64,000 nucleotides of DNA, from contig NC_054559.1 in NCBI RefSeq assembly GCF_017654505.1, positions 11,315,825 to 11,379,824 of the forward strand, in the 5' to 3' direction. Every line of letters starts with the position of its first letter. The stretch's first letter is position 1. The position numbers and the translations under genes were made by a program. A model generated the notes under the pieces. The model ran no database searches, had not been told where the DNA came from, and saw nothing but the letters and a program-made list of their open reading frames with translations. Of this stretch, positions 19,533-34,200 are shown in pieces. Source of the stretch: Polyodon spathula. Taxonomy: Eukaryota; Chordata; Actinopteri; Acipenseriformes; Polyodontidae.

Positions 19533-22096
19533 TTTATTCTCAATATTAAATAGGCATAGTGTATTTAATTATAAACAATTCATTGAAATTACACTGTGCA
19601 TGATCAATGTGAAGTAAAAATATTACAATTTAAAAAATTTACACATTAAGGACAGGATGACCTGAATTATTTCTTCTTTTTACCATGATATGTTGCCATT
19701 AATTTTATGCTTCTATTAAATTACAATATGAAAACCTCATACCTAGGACTCTGTTACATCATTCCCCATTTACAGACAAAATTAAACATGTATATACATA
19801 AGTACCATTCAACATTAAATTACACTTCTCAAATGTGCAAGATTAAGCAAATGTATATGGAATAAAACAGCAGAATTTTCAAATAAAATTTCAAGTTTAT
19901 CTGAAGCACAGGCTGCTTCACAAATATTTACTATTTCATTATTACCGTACTCAAATAAAAATGGCTTCTAATCATATGTATTTCTCTTTAAGAGTTACTG
20001 CTTATAAAACAAATCTCTGGGCTTCTTCCACAAAATAACCAACTAAAAGCAAACGCCATATTCAAAATAAGACAAACTAGCCTTTTAAAGGGTACGTCTG
20101 GATTATTTTTCTGATTAGCCACACATTTTAATTCCAGATGTTCTGGGGGTATAGTAGATTGATTTGACAGTAAAATAGTGTTCATCGCAGCCCTAGTGAA
20201 ACCAGTATTTATTTGCATGTGTTCAATATATTATGTACCTACAGTAGCAGACATTCTGAGCCAATTCAGACCTGGGCAGGGGTTGAGCCAAACAATGACA
20301 AAAAGGTAGCTGAAGTTAGGAACCACAGAATACAGAACCATGTTTAAAAAAAGACATGATCATCTCTCCTTTTTTAGACCGTCAATTGCTTGTATCCCAA
20401 ACAAGTTACCCCCAATCTCCTTCTCTTTAACACATGCTTTTAGGCATCACAACACTTATGAAGCCCAGTGAAGCACCAGCTTATAGAAACACAAATTCAG
20501 TTTAGTGCTTTGACTTAAGACTGCTTCCTCCCATGAACTAAAAAAAAAACCACACATGTTCATTGCACTGACAATATCTCCACGAATACCATCCGCTTAC
20601 TACATTCAGGCATTTTACAGCACTCCCAAGATACGTCAGCTCCTAGATCCTACAGTTCACATATATTTAATAAAACGTTTCTTTTTTCTTAAAGAATAGA
20701 AAATATAACAAACAGCTGTTTGCTCGTCGTTCTTGAACAGCATGATGAGCAGTTTAGTTGTTTTATCAAAATGAACTAAACATGTGAAATGTAGTGCTAT
20801 GTTTTGTAATTTGTAGGCACATCAATACAACCAGTTTAGAAAAGGCGATATGCGATGGGATAGGCATGTACCAAATGCTACTGTGTGGACCTCTATCTAA
20901 GACCGTTACACAGATCATTCTGGTCTTGCTAGCTGTTTAGTCTAACAAAATGTTTTTAGAACAGAAAATAATGCATGAAAGCGATCAACTGCTCAAAAAG
21001 CATAGACTAACCCTAATTTATATGGACACTAATGGAGACAAATGCTATATTGCCCTTATCTTCATCCCAGTTCGAAAATATATTTTGGGCAAATGTTACA
21101 ATTTGATTTACACAAATTAAGCACAGCTATTAAAATGGCTAATGCCTAATGCAATATACACCCCCCTTACAAGGTTTCTGCAGAGTAAGAAAGCAAATTA
21201 CATTGTGGTTGAAAAGGTTAAAGAGCATCGCTGATTATATACAAATCTGAATGACTGACTGCCTCCTGTATAACTGTTTGAAAATGCCATACCAGTGTAT
21301 TCATTCATTATTGTTAAATTGTGTAAGAAATCTGCTCAGTTCCATATAGTTAAACGTGTGACTGTGCAAAAAGTTTCCAGTGCTTTTTTTTCTTTGTTAA
21401 AAATACCAAACACTTCTTTTTTTAAAGCTGCAGGGAATTCATTTTCACACAAAACAGCATGCTAAAACCAAAACAAACTGCTTTTGATATACTGTAATGG
21501 GAACACTCAATGAGGTTTCTATCACTTTTATTGCTTAAGTTTTGTTTTTTTCATTATAAGCTAATCTACTATGTAGAGCTTTAACCCATGCAAGCCAAGG
21601 CTGCATAAAATGCTTACCTTAAACAAAGCCAAGGACTAATGCTTTTGACAGAATAAAGACATAGCTCAATACTCAAAAAGCCTGGCTGTAAAGCAGCTGA
21701 TACAATGTAAAGCAAGAGACAGGAATGCAGAACAATTTCCTTTATCTGTACAGTTACTTTTACAAAATAATACTTTAAATTAGTTTCTTTTTGTTTTTTC
21801 AATCGGTTAATTTCACCGATTAGTTTGGAAATGCATGTATGCTAATCAGATCATGATAACCGAGGTTTTATCATCTCCATTGTTTTCTTGTCACTTCAAC
21901 TGCATCCCTTCTAGCAGTGACGACCCGCGGTAACACAGCAAGTGCTGTTCATAAGAGGACGACAGAACTGGGAAGAGTTCTTCTTCAGGAGCTTTGATTT
22001 GTTTTGTTTTTAAAATGGGTTTTACATCTCAAAATACATCATTTGTAGTTCCTTTGTAGACTATACGGACCGATTCAATCTCAGATGATCTCTCGT
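19533..22096 (-). other. lmtk2: LMTK2 3' UTR (about 2.6 kb, end inferred)
   Basis: The sequence downstream of the LMTK2 stop is A/T-rich, repeat-poor and non-coding as far as I can see. A minus-strand AATAAA (complement of 19533-19538, context GAATAAAAG) is a plausible distal poly(A) signal, giving a UTR length in keeping with the long UTR of this gene family. Shorter isoforms are possible. Confidence 0.5.
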
Positions 22097-22125
22097 TTAG
22101 TCCTTGTCTCCATCCTCGCTGCTTC
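22097..22125 (-). other. lmtk2: LMTK2 terminal coding exon 14
   Basis: A coding tail of only 29 bases: split Gly, then SSEDGDKD and TAA at 22097-22099, after the acceptor CTTTTTAG. It matches the conserved C-terminus of the family (...GGSSEDGxKD), which is the main reason for accepting the GC donor of exon 13. Confidence 0.85.
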
Positions 22126-22195
22126 CTAAAAAGATACATGTTCATATTATTTAAAAACAGTTTACAAGGATAGTTACTCACTAGAAATTTGCAGC

Positions 22196-22239
<44 letters not shown>

Positions 22240-25200
22240 TACATTGAACAACAAACACAATGTTTGGAATTAAAGCCCAAGACATACTGAACCTTCTTTT
22301 TTGTACAGGTGTTACACATTGTTATTGGCATTTAGGTTTCATGGCACAGTAAACAAGCCAGTCAGATGACAGCACACCATACATAGCTGCCCTTAATGCT
22401 GTGATCCGAGTTGTTGACACCTGCAGGTCTCTCAGCAAATGCACATCTGCTCAATTCACACAGTTTGTGTGTCTCCACAACCTTGGTGGAATGCAATCAG
22501 ACAATGAGTCTTGTTGTCCAGTTATATTTTCCATCCACAGCAACCCATATCTTATCCATCTATGGTGCACTGAGGTTTCACAGTCAAAATGTGTCCTACC
22601 TTCAGCATTTGTAAATGCATTTTATATATCAAACAAACCCCAGGGGCATTTGTATTTAAACATTCTCGGCTGATAAAACTTCTTATAATAAAACACTGAC
22701 TTTTCCTAAGTCTTTGCCTGATATATCACAAGAAAATTCGCATTTAGCTTGGGTCTTTTTAAACTCTGCACACATGTCTAAGAGTTGACACAGAATGAAT
22801 GCTGCCCGACTGTTCAAGTTGTTCTGTTTAATTCTGTGCACTTCATTAAACCTGTCAGTTCACTGTGCAAATGTGTTTTCTGCACAGCAACTCAACGCTG
22901 ATTCCAGACATGATTTATCTATTGTTTTTGCACCTGTTTGCAATTTTAAAAAGTCTGTATTCAAATCTTCCCTCTGAACTACTTGCACGCAAAAAAAAAA
23001 AAAAAAAAAACCTTGGCTTCATAAAGTACGATTTTTTCTCAATTTCGACACAACAGTCTTTGACACATTTATCCGATAATACTGGACAGTACCAGTTCAA
23101 CCCTCCCTCAAAGAAAAGCCAACAGTTGGAACCAATGTAAAATCCTGTTACATAGATAACAGATGCCTATAAAATCAGATCAAAATTAATTATTTTTCTT
23201 TCATACAATTACCACTCATTTTGCTTTACATTATAGATAAAATTTAAACTGCTCTCAAATGAAAAAGAAAAAATAATTCCGAAATGAATCTGACAATGGA
23301 ACTGCATCTCTGACAAACTGGAGATTATGTCTATTGACTATTTCATACTGTATGGCAGATGTGCCTCAGCTGTTTAAAAAAACATTAAAGCCCTGCTATA
23401 TCCATTAAATAGTGACTCATTTGAAATCATAAAACTGAAAGAGGCACAAGTCACTGTTTCCATGTGTTCAAGGTAACAGATTAAACTAAAATAAGCACAG
23501 AATCTTATGTCATCACAATGAAGCCGTCCTTTTTAAAAATGAACCTACAGCTGTTCTGCTGTTTTTCCACATGTAGCAAGCCATTTACTACTTCATTAAA
23601 AGTTTGTACTGTGCCACAGCAAAGCAACAAAAGTGCTCTTCAGAAAAAAAAGGTTATACCAATAACTGTAAAACCTTTGTGCACCGTCTTTCGGATGAGA
23701 CATAAAACTGAGGTTCTACTGTAAGTGACAGCAGCAGTTGTTGGTGCATAGTTCACACCCTAGTCTCCAAGTCGCTTTGGATAAACGCATTTGCTAAATG
23801 ACCAATTAATAATAATAGAACCTATCAAGGAGATTATTACATACACATGTATTAATACAACAAAGAAAATATCGGTTCACAACAACAACAACAAAAGGCG
23901 TAGCAGTGAATACTCAAGAACCTGCCATTTTTTGTAACCTAGCATTTTGTAACAAGGATCAGAACGGCTCTAGGGCAGGGGTCTCAAACTTAGTTCCTTG
24001 ATGGCCACAGTGTCTTCTATCTTTTGTTCCACCCGAGCTCTCAAGTACTTCATTTGCCTAATTATTCGATTAACTGGACAAATTTAACTTCTCTTCAGGC
24101 TTAAAATGTTTCATATTTTTAAATCCTCAACTGTAAAAGACCTTGAAAAATGATTAAAAAGAGTCCAACTGAACATACAATTAGATCAATTAGGTTAGTT
24201 GAGAGCTTTAGTTGGAATGAACACCTGAAGACCCTGTGGGCCCCCCCCCCCCCGCTCTAGAGTAACCCGAGGCTGGAGAACTTGCCTCCTTGCTCAACGT
24301 CGGAGTCTGTGAGGTGTGTGAGAGAGAAGCTGGCAATGCTGGCTGGAGAGATGGAGAAGCGGGAGTACGGGGAGCTTGCCCAGCTCTGCTCCGTGGTGCG
24401 GGGGGGCGGTGGGGGAGAGAAGTACCGGGACGACACCGGAGAAGATGCCTTGGAAATGATCAGGTGACTGGCCGCTTTGGAGATGAACGAGGGCTCCGGA
24501 GAAGAGAAGTCATCATCCCATTCAAAGCCACCACCTGAACAGGGAAAAAAAACAAAAACAAAAAAGAAAATCAGCACATTCTAAACCAGTTACACAGACT
24601 AGTAGCAGTATACATGTGCATTTGAGTTTATAACCAAGTAATTCATCTACAGTACATGAAAAACAATAACACACACATCTGTATCAGGGATACAGCCCTG
24701 TCACTGGCTTCTCAGGTGCACACGTGGAACTGCAGGGGAGTCCAGAGAATGCCCGAAAAAAGAAAAGATCAACAAATACACCCCTTTGTTCTTTGGTCCT
24801 TTCCAGCCAGAAGCATACTCTGGATAGAGATGGGTTGAATTCAAACGCCGACACTATCAAGCGCTTGGTCAATCAGAGCGGACCATGTCAGTAACAATTG
24901 CTGTGTTTGTTTTAAATATTCTGTCTGTGTGTTTAACCAGGATAAGAATGGTTTTTAGTTAAAGGTTTTTTTTTTTTCTTTTTTCAATCCCACTTAAAAG
25001 TATAACAAGGGGCGTGTAGGGTATCCAGGAGTGGGATGTTCCTTTTATTGCACATAGTGTTCTGCGTTCTTATTTTTTTCCATGTATTTTATTTTGCATT
25101 TCTCTCAGATGTGCTCCTGTTAAATAGTGTGCAGTGAATCCACTCAACGTGTGTTTTATCATCGGTGGTACTACCATGTGTGCACCTTGGATCCTGGGCT

Positions 25201-28200
25201 GCCATCGCTGTGACAACAATTAAATAACTACCACTGTATTTCTTTCTTCTAAATACTACAAATAATTCTGAGAGCCTGTGCAGCATTTCTCAAAAGATAA
25301 CTCTTGTGTCTGTCTCAATCAGCAGATATCCACCCCTCTTACAACAAAGAAAAATAAAAATATTAACCATTTGTCTATCCATTTTTTGTAAATACAGTAC
25401 TATCATACAAGATAGCAATCATTGCATGTATAAACATAAACAGTGTCACACATGGTTCAAACTAAAATATATTCCTTATAAGGGCCCTGAGTTTAACTTC
25501 AGCTGGATGGTGTTGTGTTAATACGCACACTTACCTTCTTCATCTGTAGAGCTTTCCGAGTGGGTGAAGCGATTCAGATAACCAGGACTGGAAGATGGTA
25601 CAGGGCTGCTGAACTCAGACACTTGGCTGTTTGAACTGGCCGAGTGGTCACCCAGCTCCTTTGTTGGAGTATCCTTGGAGTGAGAGACAAAAAAAGGTAA
25701 ATGGTCTAGAATAAAGGTTACTCATAGCTGATGGCTAAGCCTATTATCAGAACACTGGATTTATTTTCAGCAGCTAATGTAATTGAGGAGTTTCACAGGA
25801 TCTCTGCAACCAGTCAAACCCGCAGGTGCCCGGCAAGTCTACAGGGGTCGCAGGGGTGCGGTGAGCCGAGGACACCCTGGCCGACGTAAGCCCTCCTCAC
25901 CCGGGTGGCGAAAGGCCAATTGTGCACTGCCCCCTGGGAACCGTCCACAGTCAGCAGTGGAATAGCCTGGACTTGAAACAGCAACCTTCAGGCTATAGGA
26001 TGCATACTACACTCCACATGGATGTTACCAGATGTGCCACTTGGGAGCCCCCTTTAATCCAGCATCTTTAGCAATGCTTATGCTAGAAGACTTGAAAGAC
26101 GCAGGAATTGTAATTTCTACATTTTGAAGAAATGTACAAACTCCCATTTTTGAAGTTAAAAAAAACTGTGAACATAAACCTGTACTGTCAACTATCAAGG
26201 AGATTATTACATACAAATGGTTAAAATACTACAATATGTTCCCAAACAAAAAACATAAAAAGTGGTTTCTTACTAACAGGTTCTGAAAAGGCATTTAACT
26301 TTTCAAGGATAATAAAAAAAAAAAGCATTACCCCATCTCGCTCTTCTGACTCACACAGAAACAAAACCTAAGCCATCAAACAGAGATACTCATGTAACAA
26401 TAGCAACTCTGGATGTGGTCCTATGATGCATTAAATGCATCCTCAAGTTGTAAATATAGGTATTTTTAGAACATGGAATGACTCAATGGTTTTCTTTTTG
26501 ATTAACAGAAGGATTTTTTTTGTAATATATTGCTGCTTGGCGCAATGAGAAATATTATTTTTTATTTGTTTTTAGTAGCACTGGACAATAAATGCATTAC
26601 CTGGTCGAAAATATAAACAGTCACATCATCGAAGAATGACACAGCCCTTCTGTCTGATTCAGACTGAGCCCGTTTGGTTGGTTGTGTGGCTAGGGGAGGC
26701 GTCAGCTTCAACAGGCTTTTCAGGTCCTTGCCGTCGTCGTTCTCGGTCACCACAATGGGAACGGGGTGCACAGCGTCATCGTCGCTCTCAGAACTCTCGC
26801 TGAGCAGATTAAAACCTTGGTGGTCGTCATCCGAGTCGTCGCTATTCTCATCCTCCTCGTCGGCATCAATCCCATCCTCCACAACCTCTGGGAGGTCCAA
26901 ATCATCCAACTTGCCCAAGTATTTGCCTTCGACATCGGGTTCCTTCAGCTTCGGACCTTCATTCTGGTAGGACGTTACCAGCTTTTTATTCACCTTGTCC
27001 CCTGAAGAGTTGGACTGCTGCATGTCGACTGAGACAGCTGGCACGTCTACAGATTCAGGTGTACTGCCCTGAAGCCTGGCTTTAACTTCAGCAAGAGGTT
27101 CTGGTGTCCTGATGTCCAACACATCACTACCATCAACAGCAACCTTAGCTTCTGCATTCAAGTCATCTCCCATTGCGTGTACCAGCTCTGGCACAATGTT
27201 GCCTTTGAAGTCCAAGACCTGTGATACTACATTCCTTACTTCTGTTGATTGCTCCTGAAGTCTGTTAGCTGGTTCAGCCTCTTGTGCCTGCAGAGAGACA
27301 AGAACTTTTGATGGTTGCATCTTCTCTTCCGGGCATGCCGTGATTCCCACACTGCAGGTGTTTGTACTGTCAGTGTGTACACTGGGTCCACTGTTCTCAA
27401 TGGTGATGAGGGTAGTGTCGTTAGAGTTAGAGTTACTGTTGATGTCTTCAGACTTTTTATCTGTCTCCCAATCATTATCTGAGAAGTATGCAGAGTCCCG
27501 ATATGAGTTTTGGCTGGCATTTGAGAACAGTTCCACTGGAGCCCCTGTCTGGGACTGACGTGTACTAGTTTCTGCATCCTCTACATCCATATCCATTACA
27601 GTATCCACCTCTGAAATGATGATGGCCGGAGGTAGTAAATAAGCAGGAACCTGTTCTACATTTGTGTTTAGCACGGTTTCAATGGGGGAAGGCCCCTTAC
27701 CAACAGACTGGGAATTCCATTCAGGAGATTCCAGATTCTCAGTTTCATAGCCACTGTCTGCGGTTTTATAAGGTGGCTGGAGTTTCTGATTAACAGCATT
27801 CAGGTTTTCAGATGGACCAACTAAGCCATGCACGTCCAGTGAATCCAACGAGTCAGGCGTTTCGGCCGATTGCTCGATTGTCAAAAGAGTCGTTGATTCG
27901 CTGTCATCGAGAAGGCTGTCTTGGCTTATCTGATCCGAAAAAGGAGCAGAAGCCAAATGTGAAGATGCATCCTCTGATAGATTATTAGTTTCAAAGGTTA
28001 TTAAGGGCTCCTCAGATGAGGAACCATTGGTTTGTTCCAGCAGCGAATTTGCAGACAGGACGCCACTGCTGTTAACATCTTTAACCATGTTCCTGATCAA
28101 GCTTTCATTGTTGTAACACATTGTAAGGCCATTTTCCAAGCCAGCATTGTTGACATGTGCAGAATCTGATGCATGGCTTGCATTCTTTGCAGGTTCTTTG

Positions 28201-31200
28201 ATTACAATTTCAGGTGCATTTTCTTCTGACATTCGCAAACCACCTAGAAGGCTGTGATTTTTGGCATCGTTGCACAAATTGTCATGAGTGGCACTTTCCC
28301 GAAACAGAGGGGATTCATGGCTGTTGGTGGGACTTGCTGAGACTTCAGCACTCTTAGAGGTAGAGTCGAGAGGAAAAGGAGTCCCTGCTTTCGAGGATTT
28401 GAGTAAAACACATTCTTCATTGAAGGAGTTACTACTCTGTAGTATGTCACTACAGCTTTCAGATATAACTGGTGAACATGAAGGCAACAGTGTTTCTTGA
28501 ACTAAAGGCTGTAGAGAACCTTTCAAATCTGGACTACGAAAGTTCAAACATTCTTCCTTTGAGAAACCTGTAACTCTCTCATACATTAAATGACTTGCTG
28601 GCCCATCAAGGTCCAAATCTTTGTTACCTAAACCGTCCCCAGAATACGTCTTAAAACTGATATCTGGGAAGCTATTTGAATCAGCATCTAAAAGTTCGGA
28701 TCTTAAGTCCATGCTATTTCTAGAAGAACATGAGGGATCCTTCATTAAGTTTTTCTCCTTGAGAAATAAGTAGTTATCTGACAGTTTTTCTGAACTTAGT
28801 AACCGCATATCATTCGGGTGTTCTGCAATACTTTCCATGTAAACAGTCTCCTGATCACCTCTTAAAGAGGAACTGAAGTCTCTTTCTTTTCTATTTGCTC
28901 CGGACTCTAAGCCAGACTCCTGGGTGCCAGGGGTCTTTTGTAGGTGATTCACGTTCAGTTCGGGTAGCTCAAAGAAGCCCCTGTTCCAGGATGCATCTTC
29001 CAATTGCGTGCTTTCACTAAAAATATTAGTGCGATAAGGGCTTTCTAGATCACTGGAAGCTTGTGACCCAACCTGGCTCTCTGGTAAATTTGAGTCCTTG
29101 GAGTCTATGCTCCGGTGGAAGAAATCGGCATCTGTGCTGGATTCATCCAAACGTATATCCCGGAGGACAACGTACTGCAGCGAACGCCTGTCCTGGGGAA
29201 CCTCTCGATCATTGTCCTGTGGGTCTGTAGGACACCGATTTTCATCTACTTCCATGCTGCTCTCTCCTTGCTCCTCTAACTGGATGTAGTATTCGCTCCC
29301 CACTGCTGGTCTGTGAGCATCAAAGACAGGAAGTTCCCCAGGAACTCCAGCAGAAGGACCCCGGCTCCTGGCATCCCCCCCCTTCACTGTGCCAGGCTCG
29401 GAGAAGACGGGCTTCTCATAGGGGGGCACGGGGAAGAACATGCTGTGGTAGTTCATAGTTGTGTCCATGCCGGAGGGGTTCTGGTCATCAAAGTGGTCTA
29501 GCTTAGCTGCCTCCCAGACGTACTCGAAACTGAGGCCTCGGCTGGTCTCCGTCACAGTCAGGATTTCATCCATCTCGCGGTGGAGCCCGTCGTCCACAAA
29601 CTGCTCCAGGATGGGGAACGAAGAGTGGCTCATAGTGGATTGTCTGTTGCTGGGGTTTGGTTTGAGCATGTTCCACCTCTGTTCAAAGTCCTCCTCTGAT
29701 TCCTTCTGGCCTTGCATGCGGAGATATGTGAGCAACCTGTGCACTTCTTCAGCTGTGGCCCTCTTGTCTGGAGAAAGCCAACAAAACTGCAGCACCTCAT
29801 ACCTGCAAGAAATCACAAGTAGTTACATAGTACATACATACCTCACACCGTCCCTGTCCCATGAATATAAAAATCTCAAAATATATGATAACACGTTTTA
29901 AATTAAGGCAGGCAATAACAAGGTCAAACTCACAAGGTCAAAAAAGTTGTAACAAGAATAACCCAGAATTTTTAAAAGCCATTTACTACAGTCTAATAAC
30001 AGTCACCTAATGCTACCTGTGTATATGCTTATTATGATTTTGTGTATTCCAGCAGCAGAAGGTACCAATAAAATAAATAAGGAATCTGCTATCTACAATG
30101 GATTAAACAGGTTTGTACCAGCACTACAATAACTAAATGGAAACCATTGTGTCAACAGGGGGAACGAATGCAAGATGCTACTTATGTATAACATTTTATA
30201 TAATTGCATTACAAATACAATTTAAAACCATAAATTCCATACAAATATACTGTTAACACTTTTTTGACACAAGCTGAAATCTTGATTTTACATTCATTTT
30301 GTCCTCCTCATTTAAGGAATGAATAAATATTGGTACATTACAACGTACGCAATAGAAAAAGCATTTCACTTTTCTGTTACCAAGCAACCTCCTATTAGCC
30401 TTTGTCTGATTCATTAAAAACCAAGGCAGGCAGACAGGCACAGAGGCAAGGATTTGATTTCTGTAGTCTATGCGTAGGACATTGTACAAACAGAGGATTA
30501 CCATCTGTCAGAATAAGGCAGCTCCAGCTGGGGCTTGAAGAGTTTAATTTGTTGTTCCTTTATGACATGGATTAGCACCTCCCTGTCTGAAAGGTGAGGG
30601 TACGGTAGGGTGGCGTTTTCAAACAGCTCCCACAGCGTGACACCCAGAGCCCTAAAGAAACAGAGTCAAGATTATACAGCAGGCAATCAGCACATCTCAC
30701 TGACACAGAGCTAACAGAATGGTCAGCTTTACTGACTCCTGATAACTAATCAGGACACAGAACAACCAGGTGCTTCCGTTCATCACACCTGAACCACCGC
30801 AGGAAATAAAATGGGTATTCTATTCATCATCTAAGCTCAAACCGGTTTTAGCTTACATTGTTACCTGTAAACAAGATTTCTGCTCATTGGAGGGGTTCCG
30901 CTTTGGAAAAGTGGGCTCCACAGTTCAGACTTTCATTACGAAGTTCATAAGGATTAACTAGCAATCGGGCACAGTTCATAGTTTTTAAAAATGGGTATAA
31001 CTACATGGCCCGGAAAAGCTTTAGATTCCCAAACTAAGACCTCCTTTTGTAAGCACTATGTGAAAAAAGACAGTGATGCAAATAAAACATATATACACAG
31101 AGTAACAAATTTGGCTGGAAAGGTGCCAGGACAGCCATCTGGAGTCCTGTTTTTCATCTGCGCCTTCGCCGTTTCCAGGAAGGCAGATGACAGGCATCCT

Positions 31201-34200
31201 GTTTTCAGGTCAGTGTGCCCTTTATTGCACTCTCACTTTATTGCTCTACTGTACTTAGTAGATATTATATGAAAAGTCAGAGCCCAGGGACACTATCCAG
31301 TACTTGTTACACGATGTGAATGTCAAAGCATCACATGGCATTAGACTGGGGAGAATCAGCGTACGAAGCTGCTGAATACAGCAGTTTGAGACCTGGATTT
31401 GTAATACTGGAGACCCACCACACATTGCCAGGTTTGGTTTGATCTGCAGCTACCACCCCACCACGGATCTCTCCCAGCAGCTCAGGGGCAGTCCAGCGCA
31501 GGGGCACAGCCTGTTCCTCATCAGTGATAATGTACTCCTCCTAGGGAAGGCAGAAACAGATGTACTAATCCTTGAATAGCCCCATTTTACTATACGCATA
31601 ACACACATTTCATAGTTCTTTATCCCCCCAAATGTATTCTTGAAGTCGAGTTATTATAGCACAAAATAAGTACATTTTAATTGTCAGCCAGTCACTGAAT
31701 GGCCAAAACATGAATTAAGTGCCACCTGAAGAGGGCAGTAGACTAAAGGATATTGAAGCTGTCTGTTTGTCAATTGCTGTTTGATGCACACAACAAATGA
31801 GAAGTGAATCCGAACCACTGAAAACTGGAAAGTTCAAGGTAAATGAAAAACATCTGCCAAAGCATTTTCACTGATAAAAGTTCCTCATCCTGACCAGCTC
31901 ACTGATAAACTAAAGAGAAAGGTCAATTAAAATTGTAGACAACACGGGGTGATGCATGTAAAAAAACTAAAATACAGCTGTACAGAACAATATAAAATAA
32001 CTTAAAAAAACACAGCACTCTATTCATAATCGCTCATCATTTACATTTGTTTTCCCAATATGACTTAGTTACTTTTATATTTGATTTAAAAATAAATACT
32101 GTAAGTTTCAAATGGAAACACTATAAAAAAAAAAAAATATTCTAAATGGCAAACCGTATTCAAGTTTGACCTTGGATTGTTATTTTATTTTATTTATTTT
32201 TTTAAATGGCTTCCAATGCATCATCATCTTTCTTCTTTAGCTTTATTTTTATATAGTGCCTTTCATAATGGACCACCATCACAAAGGGCTTTACAGAGGT
32301 AGGCTGCGAACTGTGCATTATATGCAGAGTCACCTACAATAGGACACTGGTTTAACATCCCATCCGCAGGATGGAGCACAAGGACGTTGAGTTACTTGCT
32401 CAGGAGTCACACAGTGAGACAGTAAAGTGGCAGAAGTGAGATTTGAACCGGTGCCCTGAACTTTAACCACTGGACCACACTGCCTCATATCAAAACTGCT
32501 TTACCTTGAATGGTAGAATAAACGTCATAGCCAAAAGCTTAGAAATCTTGAAAAACCAGAGAGCTTACCTTGTACCTACTAGCTCCTATTCCATAGTCCC
32601 CCACTTTGACAGTCAAATCTGTGGTAACGTAGCAATTCCGCAAAGCCAAGTCACTTAAATATAAAAGAGAAATATAAGAGAATAAACAACTGCGTTTAAC
32701 ACGAGCTAGCCTAGGCAGGGCAGGGCGCAGAGAGAAGAGAAGAGAAAAAAATAAAAAATAAATGAGATGTGACAGCACATGGTCGATCAATATCTTGGCT
32801 AATGTAACAGAGTAATCCTCATAATGGAACATGACGGAGAATAATTCAGTCAGCACTCTGCTGCAGCTCTGTAATTCTCATCTGCCTTCCACCAAATACA
32901 AAACACATTAAAAATTCACAAAGGACAATTTCTGTGTCACTGCTAGGTCTCCAAAGCGTTCCAAAATATATGTTAAAATGTATGTTATAATAAACTGAGC
33001 ACTACATTCCCTTCCCCCAGGGCCATCAATGAAGAGGAAATGATTCATATCCATGTAAAGTCATTAAAGAGGCTGCACTCAGCATGGTATTGCTTCAGTA
33101 ATGCAGCTCGGGGCTGTCATGACACTGAAGGGCAGGATATGCATTTCAACCACCAAAGCCATTAAGAGGAGAAAAAAAAAATTCAAACCTGAAGGTAAAT
33201 GTGAGCATCATGTTCTGTGTTGCTCTACTCCTGTATAATATTCTTTTGATCCATGTCTCCAAGAGATTTAGTAGGTACAAAATTCTAATCAATTTTTTCA
33301 GCTATTAATGCCACTTTGCTACCACCGTGTGGTTGCCTGTTGATATAACCATGCAGGAATAGTAATGTTGCTCAACAGCCAAGTGTGTGTTTGCAAATGT
33401 TATTTTATTTAAACAGAAACATTAAAATGCTCTGCTTTTTTTGTTTTGTTTTTTCAAATTGTTGGACAGAACTTTGCAGTAATTGAATCTGTGTGTGTGC
33501 ATTTCATTTAGATTAAGAGCATTTAAACTTCTGTCTCTCTCCCACAAGCTGACACCATTCTTGACAGTCCGACATTTCCTGTGCGTCCTGAAGCTCTGGA
33601 ACACGTGAGAATATCAAAAGGACAGCGCTGTGTAAATCAAAGAAGCCAGTTGAGAGCCTCATTAAAGATGACAGGTGAAAGAAACTGAGTCCAGCTGCTT
33701 CAATTCTCCCCCTAGCAACAAAATCACTGATGCTGGAGCTTTTCCCAACATACTCAGACAGCATTAGGATATTGTTGCCAGACAGGAACAAACTCGTTAC
33801 GGCAAGCCGGCTGGTCCAAGAAGCAGGAGAGCACAAACGACAGACCGGGTCTTCACATAGTTGAGCAGGAACAGATGGCATATCACTCGTCACCCAGCCC
33901 AAAAGGGTGACAGTGGATTGGGTAATACCCTGGCACCACAGCAAAACACACCACTTCCACTGAAGCGCTGATTCAAGCTGTCTCTCAATGAGACAGAATC
34001 TGTCAGTGTCTTTAATTTTACCAAGACAAATGGATAAAATATTTTAAAACCATTTCTACAGCATCTGCAGCGTGCATACTACTGTGTAGCAGGGGGACAC
34101 CAAAAGCTATTCCCTAAAAGGTCAAATGTGAGACAACAGCAGCACTGTTCAGAGAACATTGTGTCCTAGCAGTAATGAATATAATGTTATAATGAGAGGA

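Noticed and set aside
24257..24285. Treating LMTK2 exon 13 as terminal with a GKFSSLGLL ending
   Set aside because: The conserved SSEDGDKD exon at 22097-22125 with a good acceptor argues for splicing from the GC donor; the read-through is kept only as a possible isoform.
26674..29901. Several + strand open frames of 60-146 codons opposite the LMTK2 tail exon
   Set aside because: They are antisense shadows of the long real coding exon, which has strong family conservation on the minus strand.
33513..33944. 143-codon minus-strand open frame in LMTK2 intron 7
   Set aside because: No recognisable domain, and no matching splice sites in phase with neighbouring LMTK2 exons.
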